A stretch of DNA of 32,179 nucleotides from Myxococcales bacterium (GCA_021807105.1 JAKAPL010000042.1:1-32179), one strand, 5' to 3'. Shown: positions 8,287 through 15,882, numbered from the stretch's first letter. The notes: generated by a model not told the origin, from the sequence alone. A program made the numbers and translations.

Positions 8287-10017
8287 ATGGGCGGGCCGGC
8301 GAGAGAGAGGGCGAGCTTCGGCGAGGCGGCCGAGGCGGCGGAGTTCGTCCGGATGCTCGATCGCTTCGAGCGCGGCGAGATCTCCTCCGACGCCTTCCGA
8401 GCCTTCCGCCTGACCCGCGGCATTTACGGGCAGCGGCAGGACGGCGTCCAGATGGTCCGGGCGAAGATCCCGCAAGGGGTGCTCTCGGCCGCGCAGCTCC
8501 GCGTGCTCGCGGACGTCTCGGAGCGCTGGTCGCGCGGCTTCGGCCACCTGACGACGCGGCAGAACCTGCAGTTCCACTTCGTGAGGACGGCCGACGTGGC
8601 CCCGATGATGGAGGCGATCAACGCCTGCGGGCTGACGACCCGCGAGGCTTGCTCACACGCGGTTCGCAACGTGACCGCCTGCCCCTACGCCGGCGTCTGC
8701 CCGGGCGAGGCGTTCGACGTGACGACCTACGGCGAGCAGATCACGCGCTTCTTCCTGCGCGGGCCGCTCGGGTCGGGCCTGCCGCGCAAGTTCAAGATTG
8801 GCCTCTCCGGCTGCGCGGACGACTGCGCGCAAGGGGCGATCAACGACATCGGGATCGTCGCGAAGGTGGAGGGCGGGAAGCGGGGCTTCCGGATCACCGC
8901 GGGCGGCGGCCTCTCGACGCTGCCGCGCGCGGGCGGCGCGCTCGCCGAATTCCTGCCGGCCGGGGATCTGATCCCCGCGTGCGAGGCGGTCGTCCGCGTC
9001 TTCGCCGCCGAGGGGAACCGAAGGAACCTGCACAAGGCGCGGCTCAAGTGGGCGATCGAGAGGCTCGGCTGGGACCGCTTCGCGGCGCTCTGGCGCGAGG
9101 CCTTCGCGACCGCGCGCGCCACCCGCGACAACCTCCCCCCGCCGCTCGGCGTCGAGGAGACCGAACCGCGCCGCGAGCGGCCGGCGCCGCTGGCCACGAT
9201 CCCCCCGGCGGGGCCGTTCGCGCGCTGGCGGGCGACCAACGTCCGCGCGCAGAGACAGCCGGGGCAGTTCGCCGCGACCGCCTGGCTGCGCCTCGGCGAC
9301 GTGAGCGGCCGGCAGCTCCGCACCGCCGCGGATCTCGCCCTCCGCTTCGGCGAGGGCTCGGTCCGCACGACGAACCAGCAGAACCTCGTCTTCCGCTGGA
9401 TCCGCGAGGGCGACCTGCCCGCGCTCTGGAGGCGGCTCGACGAGGCGGGGCTCGGCGCGCCGGACGCCGCGAGCGTCGCCGACGTGGTGAGCTGCCCCGG
9501 CGCGGAGACTTGCCGGATCGCGGTGACCACCTCCCGCGGCCTCGCGCAGCTCCTCGGCGATACGCTGCGGGCCGCCGGCGCTGCGAGCGGCAGCGGCGCG
9601 TCCACGGACATCAAGGTCTCCGGCTGTCCGAACGGCTGCGGGCAGCACCACGTCGCCGCGATCGGCCTGCAGGGCGGAGTGCGGCGGCTTGGCGACCGCC
9701 TCGTGCCCCAGTACCTGCTCACCATCGGCGGCGGCATCGACGAGCAGGGGGCGCGCTTCGGGCGGCTCGTCGCCAAGATCCCCGCGCGCCGCGTCCCCGA
9801 GGCGGTCGAGAGGCTGCTCGCGCTCTACGACGCGCAGCGGCGGCCGGGGCAGACGCCCCGCGACTTCTTCGGCCGGCTGCCCGTCGAGACCGCCCGCGCG
9901 CGGCTCGCGGACCTCGCCGAGATGACGGAACGGTCGGCGAGGCCGGAGGACTTCATCGATCTCGGCGCGAGCGTCGCGTTCGAGGTCGTGACCCTCGACG
10001 GGGAGTGCGCGGCGTGA
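8287..10017 (+). CDS. Siroheme-dependent sulfite/nitrite reductase, probably assimilatory sulfite reductase
   Basis: This 576-aa protein has the two-fold repeated sulfite/nitrite reductase fold. Its role is six-electron reduction of sulfite to sulfide (or nitrite to ammonia) at siroheme coupled to a [4Fe-4S] cluster. The canonical cluster signature is in the C-terminal half: C403, C409, C447 and C451 (CX5C-X37-CX3C, with GCPNGC). The N-terminal half carries substrate residues equivalent to those of E. coli CysI: R91 (TTRQ), R127 (VRNV), and K168 and K170 (RKFK). Unusually, the N half also has a full CX5C-X37-CX3C set (C132, C138, C176, C180). Its place in an operon with sulfate activation and siroheme synthesis argues for sulfite. 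There is no Shine-Dalgarno at the ATG; M23 is an alternative start. Confidence 0.9.
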   Translation: MGGPARERASFGEAAEAAEFVRMLDRFERGEISSDAFRAFRLTRGIYGQRQDGVQMVRAKIPQGVLSAAQLRVLADVSERWSRGFGHLTTRQNLQFHFVRTADVAPMMEAINACGLTTREACSHAVRNVTACPYAGVCPGEAFDVTTYGEQITRFFLRGPLGSGLPRKFKIGLSGCADDCAQGAINDIGIVAKVEGGKRGFRITAGGGLSTLPRAGGALAEFLPAGDLIPACEAVVRVFAAEGNRRNLHKARLKWAIERLGWDRFAALWREAFATARATRDNLPPPLGVEETEPRRERPAPLATIPPAGPFARWRATNVRAQRQPGQFAATAWLRLGDVSGRQLRTAADLALRFGEGSVRTTNQQNLVFRWIREGDLPALWRRLDEAGLGAPDAASVADVVSCPGAETCRIAVTTSRGLAQLLGDTLRAAGAASGSGASTDIKVSGCPNGCGQHHVAAIGLQGGVRRLGDRLVPQYLLTIGGGIDEQGARFGRLVAKIPARRVPEAVERLLALYDAQRRPGQTPRDFFGRLPVETARARLADLAEMTERSARPEDFIDLGASVAFEVVTLDGECAA

Positions 10018-11417
10018 CCGAGGATTCGGCGAGGATCCTGCCCGCGCCGCTGACGCTGGAGACGCCCGCCCCGGTCCCCGCGCTCGGCCCGGTGCTCCTC
10101 GCGGCGGCCATCGCGGCCGTCGCCTTCACGCTCTCGGAGCTCCTGCTGCCGGCGTCGATCGCCGCGCCTGCCCGGCGCTGCATCGGCGTATTCGCCGCGA
10201 CGGCGGCGTTCTGGGCCTGGGGCCGCCCCGATCCGGCGGTCACCGCGCTGCTCGCCCTCGTCCTGTTGCCGGCGACGGGCGCCCTCCCGTCCGCGCGCGT
10301 CTTCGCCGCGTTCGGCAGCGAGACGGTCTTCTTCGCACTGGGCGCGCTGCTGCTCGCCGCCGCCCTCCAGGCGACCGGCCTCTCGACGCGGCTGTCGGCC
10401 TGGGCGCTCGCGCGGGCGGGGGGCTCACCGGCCCGGATCCGCACGGCGCTCTATCTGCTGTCGGGCGGCCTCGCTCTCGTCATGAACGAACACGCGGTGG
10501 CGGCTATGCTGCTGCCGCTCGCCTTCCAACTCGCCGACGCGCTCCCGGAGCGCGGGCGGCGAGGCGGCTTTTCGGCCTCGCTCTGCCTGGCCGTCGCGTG
10601 GGGCTCCACGGCCGGGGGCATCGGCACGATGCTCGGCGGAACCCGCGCCCCGCTCGCCCTCGGCGTGCTCGAACAGGCCGGCGCGCCGCGCTTCGGCTTC
10701 GCCGGCTATTCGCTCGCTGCCCTGCCGGTCTCCGCGACGCTCTTTTCGCTCGGCCTGCTCCTCCTGCGCGTCCTCTATCCCGCGCCCGCCCTCCTCGTCC
10801 CGCCGGTCGCCGCCGCGGATCGGCCGCTCTGCGCGCGGGAGAAGGTCGCGGGGGCGACGCTCGCGCTTGCGGTCATTGCCTGGGCCGCGCTCGGGGATCG
10901 GCTCGGTCTCGCCACGATCGGCCTCGCCGCGGCGGTCGTGCTCGTCGCCTCCGGCACGGTGAGCTGGCAGGACCTCGAACGGCGCGTCCACTGGGGCGCG
11001 CTCGTGCTCATCGGCTGCGCGGTCGCCCTCGGCTCGGCGCTCGCGCAGAGCGGCGCGGCGGAGGTCCTCGCGCGGCGGCTCGCGGGCTTTCCTCCGGCGC
11101 TCCTGCCGGGCGCCCTCGTGGCGGCGACCGTGCTGCTCACGAGCCTGATGTCCCACGCGGCCACCGTCGCGACGCTCCTGCCGCTCGGGCTGACCCTCGC
11201 CGTGCCGGGCCAGGCGCGGGAGGTCGCGCTCACCGTCGCGGTCGCGAGCGGCCTCGGCTTCGCCCTTCCGGCGAGCAGCGTGGCCAACGTGCTCGCCCTC
11301 TCGTCCGGGCGACTTTCACCGAGGCAGATCCTGGTCGGCGGCGCCGCGATGGCCGCCGCCGGGACCCTGCTCGTCCTCGCTTGCTCGCGCTGGCTCTGGC
11401 CCGCGCTCGGCTTCTGA
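10014..11417 (+). CDS. SLC13/DASS-family anion permease, putative sulfate transporter
   Basis: This 467-aa integral membrane protein has roughly a dozen hydrophobic helices. The family-type hairpin segments are GSTAGGIGTMLGGTRAPLA in the first half and LPASSVANVLALS in the second. These resemble the paired substrate- and sodium-binding loops of divalent-anion:sodium symporters. It starts at GTG (10014) overlapping the reductase stop codon, with GGGGAG 8 bp upstream, so the two are translationally coupled. The window has no ABC-type sulfate uptake genes. From its place between reductase and ATP sulfurylase I infer that it imports sulfate. Other anions such as thiosulfate or dicarboxylates cannot be excluded from sequence. 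Confidence 0.82.
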   Translation: MTEDSARILPAPLTLETPAPVPALGPVLLAAAIAAVAFTLSELLLPASIAAPARRCIGVFAATAAFWAWGRPDPAVTALLALVLLPATGALPSARVFAAFGSETVFFALGALLLAAALQATGLSTRLSAWALARAGGSPARIRTALYLLSGGLALVMNEHAVAAMLLPLAFQLADALPERGRRGGFSASLCLAVAWGSTAGGIGTMLGGTRAPLALGVLEQAGAPRFGFAGYSLAALPVSATLFSLGLLLLRVLYPAPALLVPPVAAADRPLCAREKVAGATLALAVIAWAALGDRLGLATIGLAAAVVLVASGTVSWQDLERRVHWGALVLIGCAVALGSALAQSGAAEVLARRLAGFPPALLPGALVAATVLLTSLMSHAATVATLLPLGLTLAVPGQAREVALTVAVASGLGFALPASSVANVLALSSGRLSPRQILVGGAAMAAAGTLLVLACSRWLWPALGF

Positions 11418-11429
11418 CCCGGAGAGGCA

Positions 11430-12686
11430 ATGGGCCACGGAGAGACCATGACGGATCGACGACCTCGAAGCGCGACCTTGGAGGCCGCGACCCGACACGG
11501 CCAGGAGGCCGGCCGCACCGGGTCGTCCGCTCTCCCCGCGCCCCACGGCGGCCAACTCGTCGAACGGCTCGCCGGCCCCGACGAGGCACGCGCGCTTCGT
11601 TGGGAGGCCGGTGAGCGGCCCGGCCTGACCCTCTCCCCGCGGGAGCTCTCCGACGTCGAGCTGCTCGGCGTCGGTGCGATCAGCCCGCTCGCGGGTTTCA
11701 TGGGCGAAGCCGATTACCGCTCCGTCCTCGCGGCGAAGCGGCTCGCGAACGGCCTCCCCTGGACCCTGCCCGTGACCCTCGCGCCCCCGGTGGCGCCGGT
11801 CGGGTTCGCCCCCGGCGACCTCGTCCCCTTACGCGACGGCGCGGGCCGCCTCGTCGCGGTGCTCCGACTCGCGGAGATCTTCCGTGTCGATCCCGAGGAG
11901 GAGGCGCGCCTGGTCTTCGGCACGCAGTCGCGCGAGCACCCGGGCGTCGCCCAGCTCCTCGCCGGGGGGACGGTCCGCCTCGGCGGCGAGGTCGACGTGC
12001 TCGAGCCGCCGCCCGCCGATCCCCTGCGCCTCTCGCCGCGTCAGACGCGCGCCGCCTTCGCCGCCCGCGGCTGGAAGACCGTCGTCGCGTTCCAGACGCG
12101 CAACCCCGTCCACCGCGCACACGAGTACCTCCAGAAGATCGCGCTCGAACAGGTCGACGGCCTGCTCCTCCACCCGCTCGTGGGCGCAACGAAGGGCGAC
12201 GACGTGCCGGTGGAGGTTCGGCTGCGCTGCTACCAGGTGCTCCTCGACAAGTACTACCCAAAGGACCGCGTCCTCCTCGCGACCTTCCCCGCCGCCATGC
12301 GCTACGCGGGCCCGCGCGAGGCCGTCTGGCACGCGATCCTCCGGAGGAACTACGGTTGCAGCCACTTCATCGTCGGCCGCGACCACGCGGGCGTCGGAGG
12401 CTTTTACGGGAGCTACGCGGCGCAGCAGGTCTTCGACGAGTTCGATCCCGCCGAGCTGGGCATCGTCCCCATGCGGTTCGAGAACTCGTTCTATTGCCGC
12501 GCCTGCGCGTCCATGGCCTCGACCCGCACCTGCCCCCATCCCGAGGCCGACCACGTCGCGCTCTCCGGTAAGCGGGTCCGCGAGATGCTCCGGGCCGGCG
12601 AGGCGCCGCCGCCGGAGTTCTCGCGCCCGGAGGTCGCGCAGATCCTCGTCGAAGCCTACCGCGGGCGCGCCCAGGGCGCCGCCTGA
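11430..12686 (+). CDS. sat: Sulfate adenylyltransferase (ATP sulfurylase, single-subunit Sat type)
   Basis: This 418-aa enzyme makes adenosine-5'-phosphosulfate (APS) and pyrophosphate from ATP and sulfate. The nucleotide-binding signature QTRNPVHRAH is at 222-231. GATKGDDVP (252-260) and GRDHAG (316-321) complete the active site. C356, C359, C368 and H370 match the zinc-binding cluster of bacterial and archaeal Sat enzymes. It is the homo-oligomeric type, unrelated to the CysDN GTP-linked enzyme. It starts 12 bp after the permease, with GGAGAGG in front of the ATG; an ATG at 11448 also has a good site. The first 40 or so residues are a non-conserved extension. In assimilation the reaction runs toward APS, pulled by the next enzyme, APS reductase. 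Confidence 0.95.
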   Translation: MGHGETMTDRRPRSATLEAATRHGQEAGRTGSSALPAPHGGQLVERLAGPDEARALRWEAGERPGLTLSPRELSDVELLGVGAISPLAGFMGEADYRSVLAAKRLANGLPWTLPVTLAPPVAPVGFAPGDLVPLRDGAGRLVAVLRLAEIFRVDPEEEARLVFGTQSREHPGVAQLLAGGTVRLGGEVDVLEPPPADPLRLSPRQTRAAFAARGWKTVVAFQTRNPVHRAHEYLQKIALEQVDGLLLHPLVGATKGDDVPVEVRLRCYQVLLDKYYPKDRVLLATFPAAMRYAGPREAVWHAILRRNYGCSHFIVGRDHAGVGGFYGSYAAQQVFDEFDPAELGIVPMRFENSFYCRACASMASTRTCPHPEADHVALSGKRVREMLRAGEAPPPEFSRPEVAQILVEAYRGRAQGAA

Positions 12687-12766
12687 CCCACCCGGAGATC
12701 CGACGTTCCCCGACCCCAGCCGTTCCTTACGAGGAGAACAGGAGCGGTCCCGCCCAAGGAGAGCCC

Positions 12767-13507
12767 ATGTCCGCAGCCCTTCCCCCCGCTCCCCCCTTCG
12801 ACGCGCGCGAGCTGGCCGCGTCGGCGCCTCGCCTCGCCGCTGCGCCCGCCGAAGAGATCCTACGCTGGGCCGACGAGCGCTTCGGTGAGCGCGGCGCCAT
12901 CGCGTCGAGCTTCGGCGTCGAGGACGTGGTGCTCATCGACCTCGCCCGGCGCCACGCTCCACGACTGCGCGTCTTCACCCTCGACACCGGCCGCCTCCAT
13001 CCGGAGACCTACGAGACGATGGAGGCCGTCCGCCGCCGTTACGGCGTGACGATCGAGACCTACTTCCCCGAACGGACCGCGGTGGAGAGGCTCGTGGCCG
13101 AGCGCGGCTTCCTCTCGTTCCGCGAGAGCATCGAGGCCCGCAAGGCGTGCTGCGCGCTGCGCAAGGTCGAGCCGCTCTCCCGCGCCCTCTCCGGCCGCGC
13201 CGCCTGGCTGACGGGCCTGCGCCGCGAGCAATCGCCGACCCGGACCGGCGTCGAGGCGATTGAGATCGACGCCGCCCACGGCGGGATCGCGAAGCTGAAC
13301 CCGCTCGCCTCCTGGAGCGCGGCGCAGGTCTGGGCGTACGTCCAGGAGCATGGCGTCCCGTACAACGCGCTCCACGATCAGGGCTTCCCGTCCATCGGCT
13401 GCGCCCCCTGCACGCGGGCGATCAAGCCCTACGAGGACGTCCGGGCCGGCCGCTGGTGGTGGGAGGATCCGGCGAACAAGGAGTGCGGGCTCCATGTCCA
13501 TCGCTGA
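12767..13507 (+). CDS. cysH: Adenosine-5'-phosphosulfate (APS) reductase
   Basis: This 246-aa thioredoxin-dependent enzyme reduces APS to sulfite and AMP. It has the PP-loop-like N terminus (IASSFGVEDVVL, 45-56) and LDTGRLHPETY (72-82). The two cysteine pairs C128-C129 and C212-C215 bind a [4Fe-4S] cluster, which marks APS reductases and is absent from PAPS-specific enzymes of the E. coli type. The catalytic cysteine is C240 in KECGLH near the C terminus. Absence of an APS kinase gene here agrees with direct use of APS. The ATG is preceded by AAGGAG at good spacing. An 80-bp gap separates it from sat, and the next gene overlaps its last 14 bases. Confidence 0.95.
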   Translation: MSAALPPAPPFDARELAASAPRLAAAPAEEILRWADERFGERGAIASSFGVEDVVLIDLARRHAPRLRVFTLDTGRLHPETYETMEAVRRRYGVTIETYFPERTAVERLVAERGFLSFRESIEARKACCALRKVEPLSRALSGRAAWLTGLRREQSPTRTGVEAIEIDAAHGGIAKLNPLASWSAAQVWAYVQEHGVPYNALHDQGFPSIGCAPCTRAIKPYEDVRAGRWWWEDPANKECGLHVHR

Positions 13508-14231
13508 CGCCGGGACCTCCAGAGACGGCGGGGAGGCGGGGAGGTCAACCTGCTCTTCTCCGACCTCGCTGCCGCCGCTGGGGCCAAAGCTCCCGCGGCG
13601 CCGACGGTCGCCTGACGACTATCCAATCTCTCTCCGGCTTGCCGGCGTCCCGGTGCTCGTCGTCGGCGGGGGACGGATCGCCGAGGGGCGCGTCGCCGGA
13701 CTCGCGGGCGCCGGGGCGCGGATCCGGATCGTCGCCCCCCGGATCACCCCGAGGCTGCGGCGTCGGGTGGAGAGGGGGGGGCTACAGTGGACGGCGCGCC
13801 CGTTCGAGCTCGGCGACGTCCGCGGGGCCCGCTTCGTGTTCGTCGCCACCGATTCCCGCGAGGTGAACCGCGCGGCGGCGTTCGCGGCCCGGGCGTTGGG
13901 GCTCCTCGTGAACGCCGCGGACATGCCGGAGCTGTGCGACTTCACCCTGCCCGCGATCGGCCGGCGCGGGCTCCTCACCGTCGCCGTCAGCTCCGGCGGC
14001 CGGAGCCCGACCGCGGCGCGGGTGGCGCGCGATGCGGCCGTGTCCGCCGTCGGGCCGGCGCACGTGAAGCTCGCGGCGCTCCTCGCCCGGCTGCGCGAGC
14101 AGCTCCCCGCGGGCTCCCGCGCGGATGCCGCCCGGGCCCTCGTGGCGGGCGGCGCGCTCCGCCTGCTCGCGGCCGGCGATCGGGCGGGCCTCGCGCGCCT
14201 GGTCCGCCGCGTCTCGGCCCGCGGGGCATGA
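13494..14231 (+). CDS. Precorrin-2 dehydrogenase / sirohydrochlorin ferrochelatase (Met8/CysG-N type)
   Basis: This 245-aa protein makes siroheme from precorrin-2 by NAD-dependent oxidation; family members often also insert iron. The Rossmann motif VLVVGGGRIAEGR is at 55-67, the catalytic Asp lies in VNAADMPELCDF (139-150), and the SSGGRSPTAAR segment follows. It overlaps the end of cysH by 14 bp and abuts the methyltransferase gene, so the three are tightly coupled. The start is uncertain. The first 40 residues from the ATG at 13494 are not family-like, and homology begins at DDYPISLRLAG (41-51). No later ATG or GTG precedes that point. An AGGAG about 10 bp upstream supports 13494. Its product supplies the cofactor of the first gene of the operon. 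Confidence 0.87.
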   Translation: MSIADAGTSRDGGEAGRSTCSSPTSLPPLGPKLPRRRRSPDDYPISLRLAGVPVLVVGGGRIAEGRVAGLAGAGARIRIVAPRITPRLRRRVERGGLQWTARPFELGDVRGARFVFVATDSREVNRAAAFAARALGLLVNAADMPELCDFTLPAIGRRGLLTVAVSSGGRSPTAARVARDAAVSAVGPAHVKLAALLARLREQLPAGSRADAARALVAGGALRLLAAGDRAGLARLVRRVSARGA

Positions 14232-15140
14232 ATGGCCCTCGGGCGCGTCCACCTCGTGGGGGCCGGGCCGGGGGATCCCGAGCTGCTGACCTTGAAGGCC
14301 GCGCGGCTCATCGCGCGCGCCGACGTCCTCGTCTACGATCGGCTCGTCCACCCGGCGATCCTCGACCACGCGCGCCCGATGGCGAGGCTCGTGTTCGCGG
14401 GCAAGGCAGGAGGCGAGACGACGGCGCGCATGGCCGTGGCCCCATCACCCCGGCCGGCGGAGAGGGGCGCCGCTCGCGAGCGATCGCAGCAGAGGATTCC
14501 CCTCCCCGATCGGAGGAGCCCCCGCGAGAGCTCGAAGAACAGCGCGCAGGCGTGGATCAATCAGCGCCTCATCGCCGAGGCGCGCGCGGGACAGGATGTC
14601 GTGCGGCTCAAGGGCGGCGACCCGTTCGTCTTCGGCCGTGGCGGCGAGGAGGCGCTCGCGCTCGCGCGGGCCGGCATCCCGTTCGACGTCGTCCCCGGGG
14701 TGACGAGCGGCGTCGCCGCGGCGGCCTACGCCGGCATCCCGGTCACCCACCGCGGCCTCGCCGCGGACGCCACCTTCGCGACCGCGCGCCTATCGGCCGG
14801 CGAGCAAGAGTGGGCGAGGCTCGCCGGCGCCGGCACGCTCGTCCTCTTCATGTGCGGCCAGGGGCTCGCCCCGTCCGCCGCGGCGCTCATCGGCGCGGGC
14901 AAGCCCGCGGGGACGCCCTGCGCGCTCATCGAGGCCGGCACCTGGCCGGCCGGTCGAAAGAGCCTCGGTCCGGAGCGAGTCGTCGTCGGGACCCTCGCGG
15001 ACATCGCCTCCCGCGTCCCGCGCCCCCGCTCTCCCGCCCTGCTCGTCATCGGCCCGGTCGTCGCCCTGCGCCAACGGCTCGGCGCCTTTCTCGGCGCACC
15101 CGCCGCCGAGCCGCCGCGCAGCCGGTTCCAGGTCGCCTGA
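14232..15140 (+). CDS. cobA: Uroporphyrinogen-III C-methyltransferase (SUMT) with an unusual internal insertion
   Basis: This 302-aa enzyme methylates uroporphyrinogen III twice with S-adenosylmethionine to give precorrin-2, the substrate of the preceding gene's product. Conserved blocks are VGAGPGDPELLTLKAAR (9-25), VYDRLV (34-39), RLKGGDPFVFGRGGEE (125-140), VVPGVTSG (153-160) and GIPVTHRG (168-175). The start codon follows the previous stop codon directly. Between K58 and Q106, which are about nine residues apart in typical enzymes, it carries some 38 extra residues rich in Arg, Ser and Pro. The core motifs on both sides are intact, so activity is likely. The symbol follows common use for single-domain SUMT; cysG-like naming would also be defensible. 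Confidence 0.9.
   Translation: MALGRVHLVGAGPGDPELLTLKAARLIARADVLVYDRLVHPAILDHARPMARLVFAGKAGGETTARMAVAPSPRPAERGAARERSQQRIPLPDRRSPRESSKNSAQAWINQRLIAEARAGQDVVRLKGGDPFVFGRGGEEALALARAGIPFDVVPGVTSGVAAAAYAGIPVTHRGLAADATFATARLSAGEQEWARLAGAGTLVLFMCGQGLAPSAAALIGAGKPAGTPCALIEAGTWPAGRKSLGPERVVVGTLADIASRVPRPRSPALLVIGPVVALRQRLGAFLGAPAAEPPRSRFQVA
14418..14537 (+). repeat. Extra in-frame segment inside the SUMT gene with palindromic structure
   Basis: This stretch encodes roughly residues 63-102 of the methyltransferase, absent from typical family members. It contains nested inverted repeats: CTCGCG (14473-14478) with CGCGAG (14523-14528), and inside them CCTCC (14501-14505) with GGAGG (14512-14516). GCTCGCGAGC is itself a palindrome. 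An in-frame palindromic insertion recalls the Rickettsia palindromic elements, but no homology to those is claimed. Boundaries are approximate. Confidence 0.45.
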
Positions 15141-15174
15141 CGCCCGGCGGCGCCACCCGTCCTTCCTCGCTCGG

Positions 15175-15303
15175 CAGGGCCCCGGCAAAGTCGTGCAGCG
15201 AGCGAAACTTTGATGAGGAGACCAGGAAGGTAGGAAGAGAACCTCCTGGTTTCATGGATTCCTCATAGCCAGGTTCGCGCGCCGCGACTCTGCCGGGGCC
15301 CTG
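15175..15303. repeat. Long imperfect palindrome downstream of the sulfate operon
   Basis: Outer arms 15175-15193 and 15285-15303 are inverted copies matching at 18 of 19 positions (CAGGGCCCCGGCA core). Inside, partial complementarity continues (GCGAGCGAA with the complement of TTCGCGCGC; ACCAGGA with TCCTGGT near 15231-15250). The whole 129-bp unit could fold as one long hairpin. It starts 35 bp after the last operon gene, so it might end transcription or stabilise the mRNA 3' end. The rest of the 15141-15700 gap holds the dispersed repeat and the tRNA promoter. Confidence 0.6.
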
Positions 15304-15443
15304 TCCTCGCTCCGGCCCCGACGCCGAGAGAGCCCGGGGCTACCGCTTCGGCGGGCGGGCGAAGGCCACGGTGGGGACTGGTTGGGGAGGTCGCGGCGGC
15401 CCACGGCGGCGCGAGGGGGGAGAACCGCCAGCGTCGGCCCCCG

Positions 15444-15644
15444 ATCCGCCCGTAAGAAGCGAACACCCCGTGTGAGGCACGGCCCTGGCCAGCGAGGAGG
15501 GTGCAGATCCACAAGCTTCGCTCTTGGCCCCAGAGCAGACGGAGCGAGGACCGGAGCCGTACGATGTAGGTACGGTGAGGACCGCAGCGACGGAGCACTG
15601 GGGCCCCAGAAGTCGATGCGCCCTTCTCGACGGAGCAGGGTCCG
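15444..15644 (+). repeat. Dispersed repeat, copy 1, interrupted by a 76-bp insertion
   Basis: 15444-15534 aligns without gaps to the complement of 29688-29778, 77 of 91 positions identical. After an interruption, 15611-15644 aligns with the complement of 29653-29686, 30 of 34 identical. The interruption is bounded by direct copies of GGCCCCAGA (15526-15534 and 15602-15610). The other copy has one similar site, GGCGCCAGA. This looks like an insertion with target duplication, or a tandem-type gain. The inserted 67 bp include the small inverted pair CCGTAC and GTACGG. The element ends about 55 bp before tRNA-Leu. Confidence 0.75.
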
Positions 15645-15655
15645 CTCGACCCGTC

Positions 15656-15684
15656 TGGACAAGAGAAGCCACGTTTGTTAGATG
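15656..15684 (+). promoter_or_regulatory. Candidate promoter of the tRNA pair
   Basis: TGGACA (15656-15661) matches the -35 consensus at 5 of 6 positions. TTAGAT or TAGATG (15678-15684) lies 16-17 bp downstream as a weak -10. A GC-rich stretch follows before the tRNA starts at 15701, as is common in stable-RNA promoters. Confidence 0.45.
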
Positions 15685-15700
15685 CGGCGACGCTTCTCTC

Positions 15701-15782
15701 GCCCAGGTGGTGGAACTGGTAGACACACCATCTTGAGGGGGTGGCGCCGCAAGGCATGCGAGTTCGACTCTCGCCCTGGGCA
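15701..15782 (+). tRNA. tRNA-Leu (anticodon GAG)
   Basis: The acceptor arm GCCCAGG (15701-15707) pairs with CCTGGGC (15775-15781). The D-arm has the usual TGGTAGA segment. The anticodon loop CTTGAGG carries GAG and decodes CUC leucine codons. A long class II variable arm (about GGCGCCGCAAGGCATGC) and the T-arm GAGTTCGACTC are present. CCA is not fully encoded: the acceptor is followed by ACCT. Confidence 0.93.
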
Positions 15783-15797
15783 CCTCACCGCTTCATC

Positions 15798-15870
15798 GCC
15801 GACATAGCTCAGTTGGTAGAGCAGCTGATTCGTAATCAGCAGGTCCCCGGTTCAAGTCCGGGTGTCGGCT
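15798..15870 (+). tRNA. tRNA-Thr (anticodon CGT)
   Basis: The acceptor GCCGACA (15798-15804) pairs with TGTCGGC (15863-15869). The D-arm (AGCTCAGTTGGTAGAGC) is standard. The anticodon stem GCTGA/TCAGC encloses loop TTCGTAA with anticodon CGT, decoding ACG threonine codons. The T-arm GGTTCAAGTCC is standard. CCA is not encoded. It lies 15 bp after tRNA-Leu and only 12 bp before the next start codon, so the pair and the following gene are probably one transcript. Confidence 0.94.
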
Positions 15871-15882
15871 CCCGGCCGCCCG

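Noticed and set aside
15263..15757. Several short open frames on both strands before the tRNAs
   Set aside because: They fall in the palindrome and dispersed repeat. Their shared peptide fragments come from the repeated DNA, and none has a ribosome binding site.
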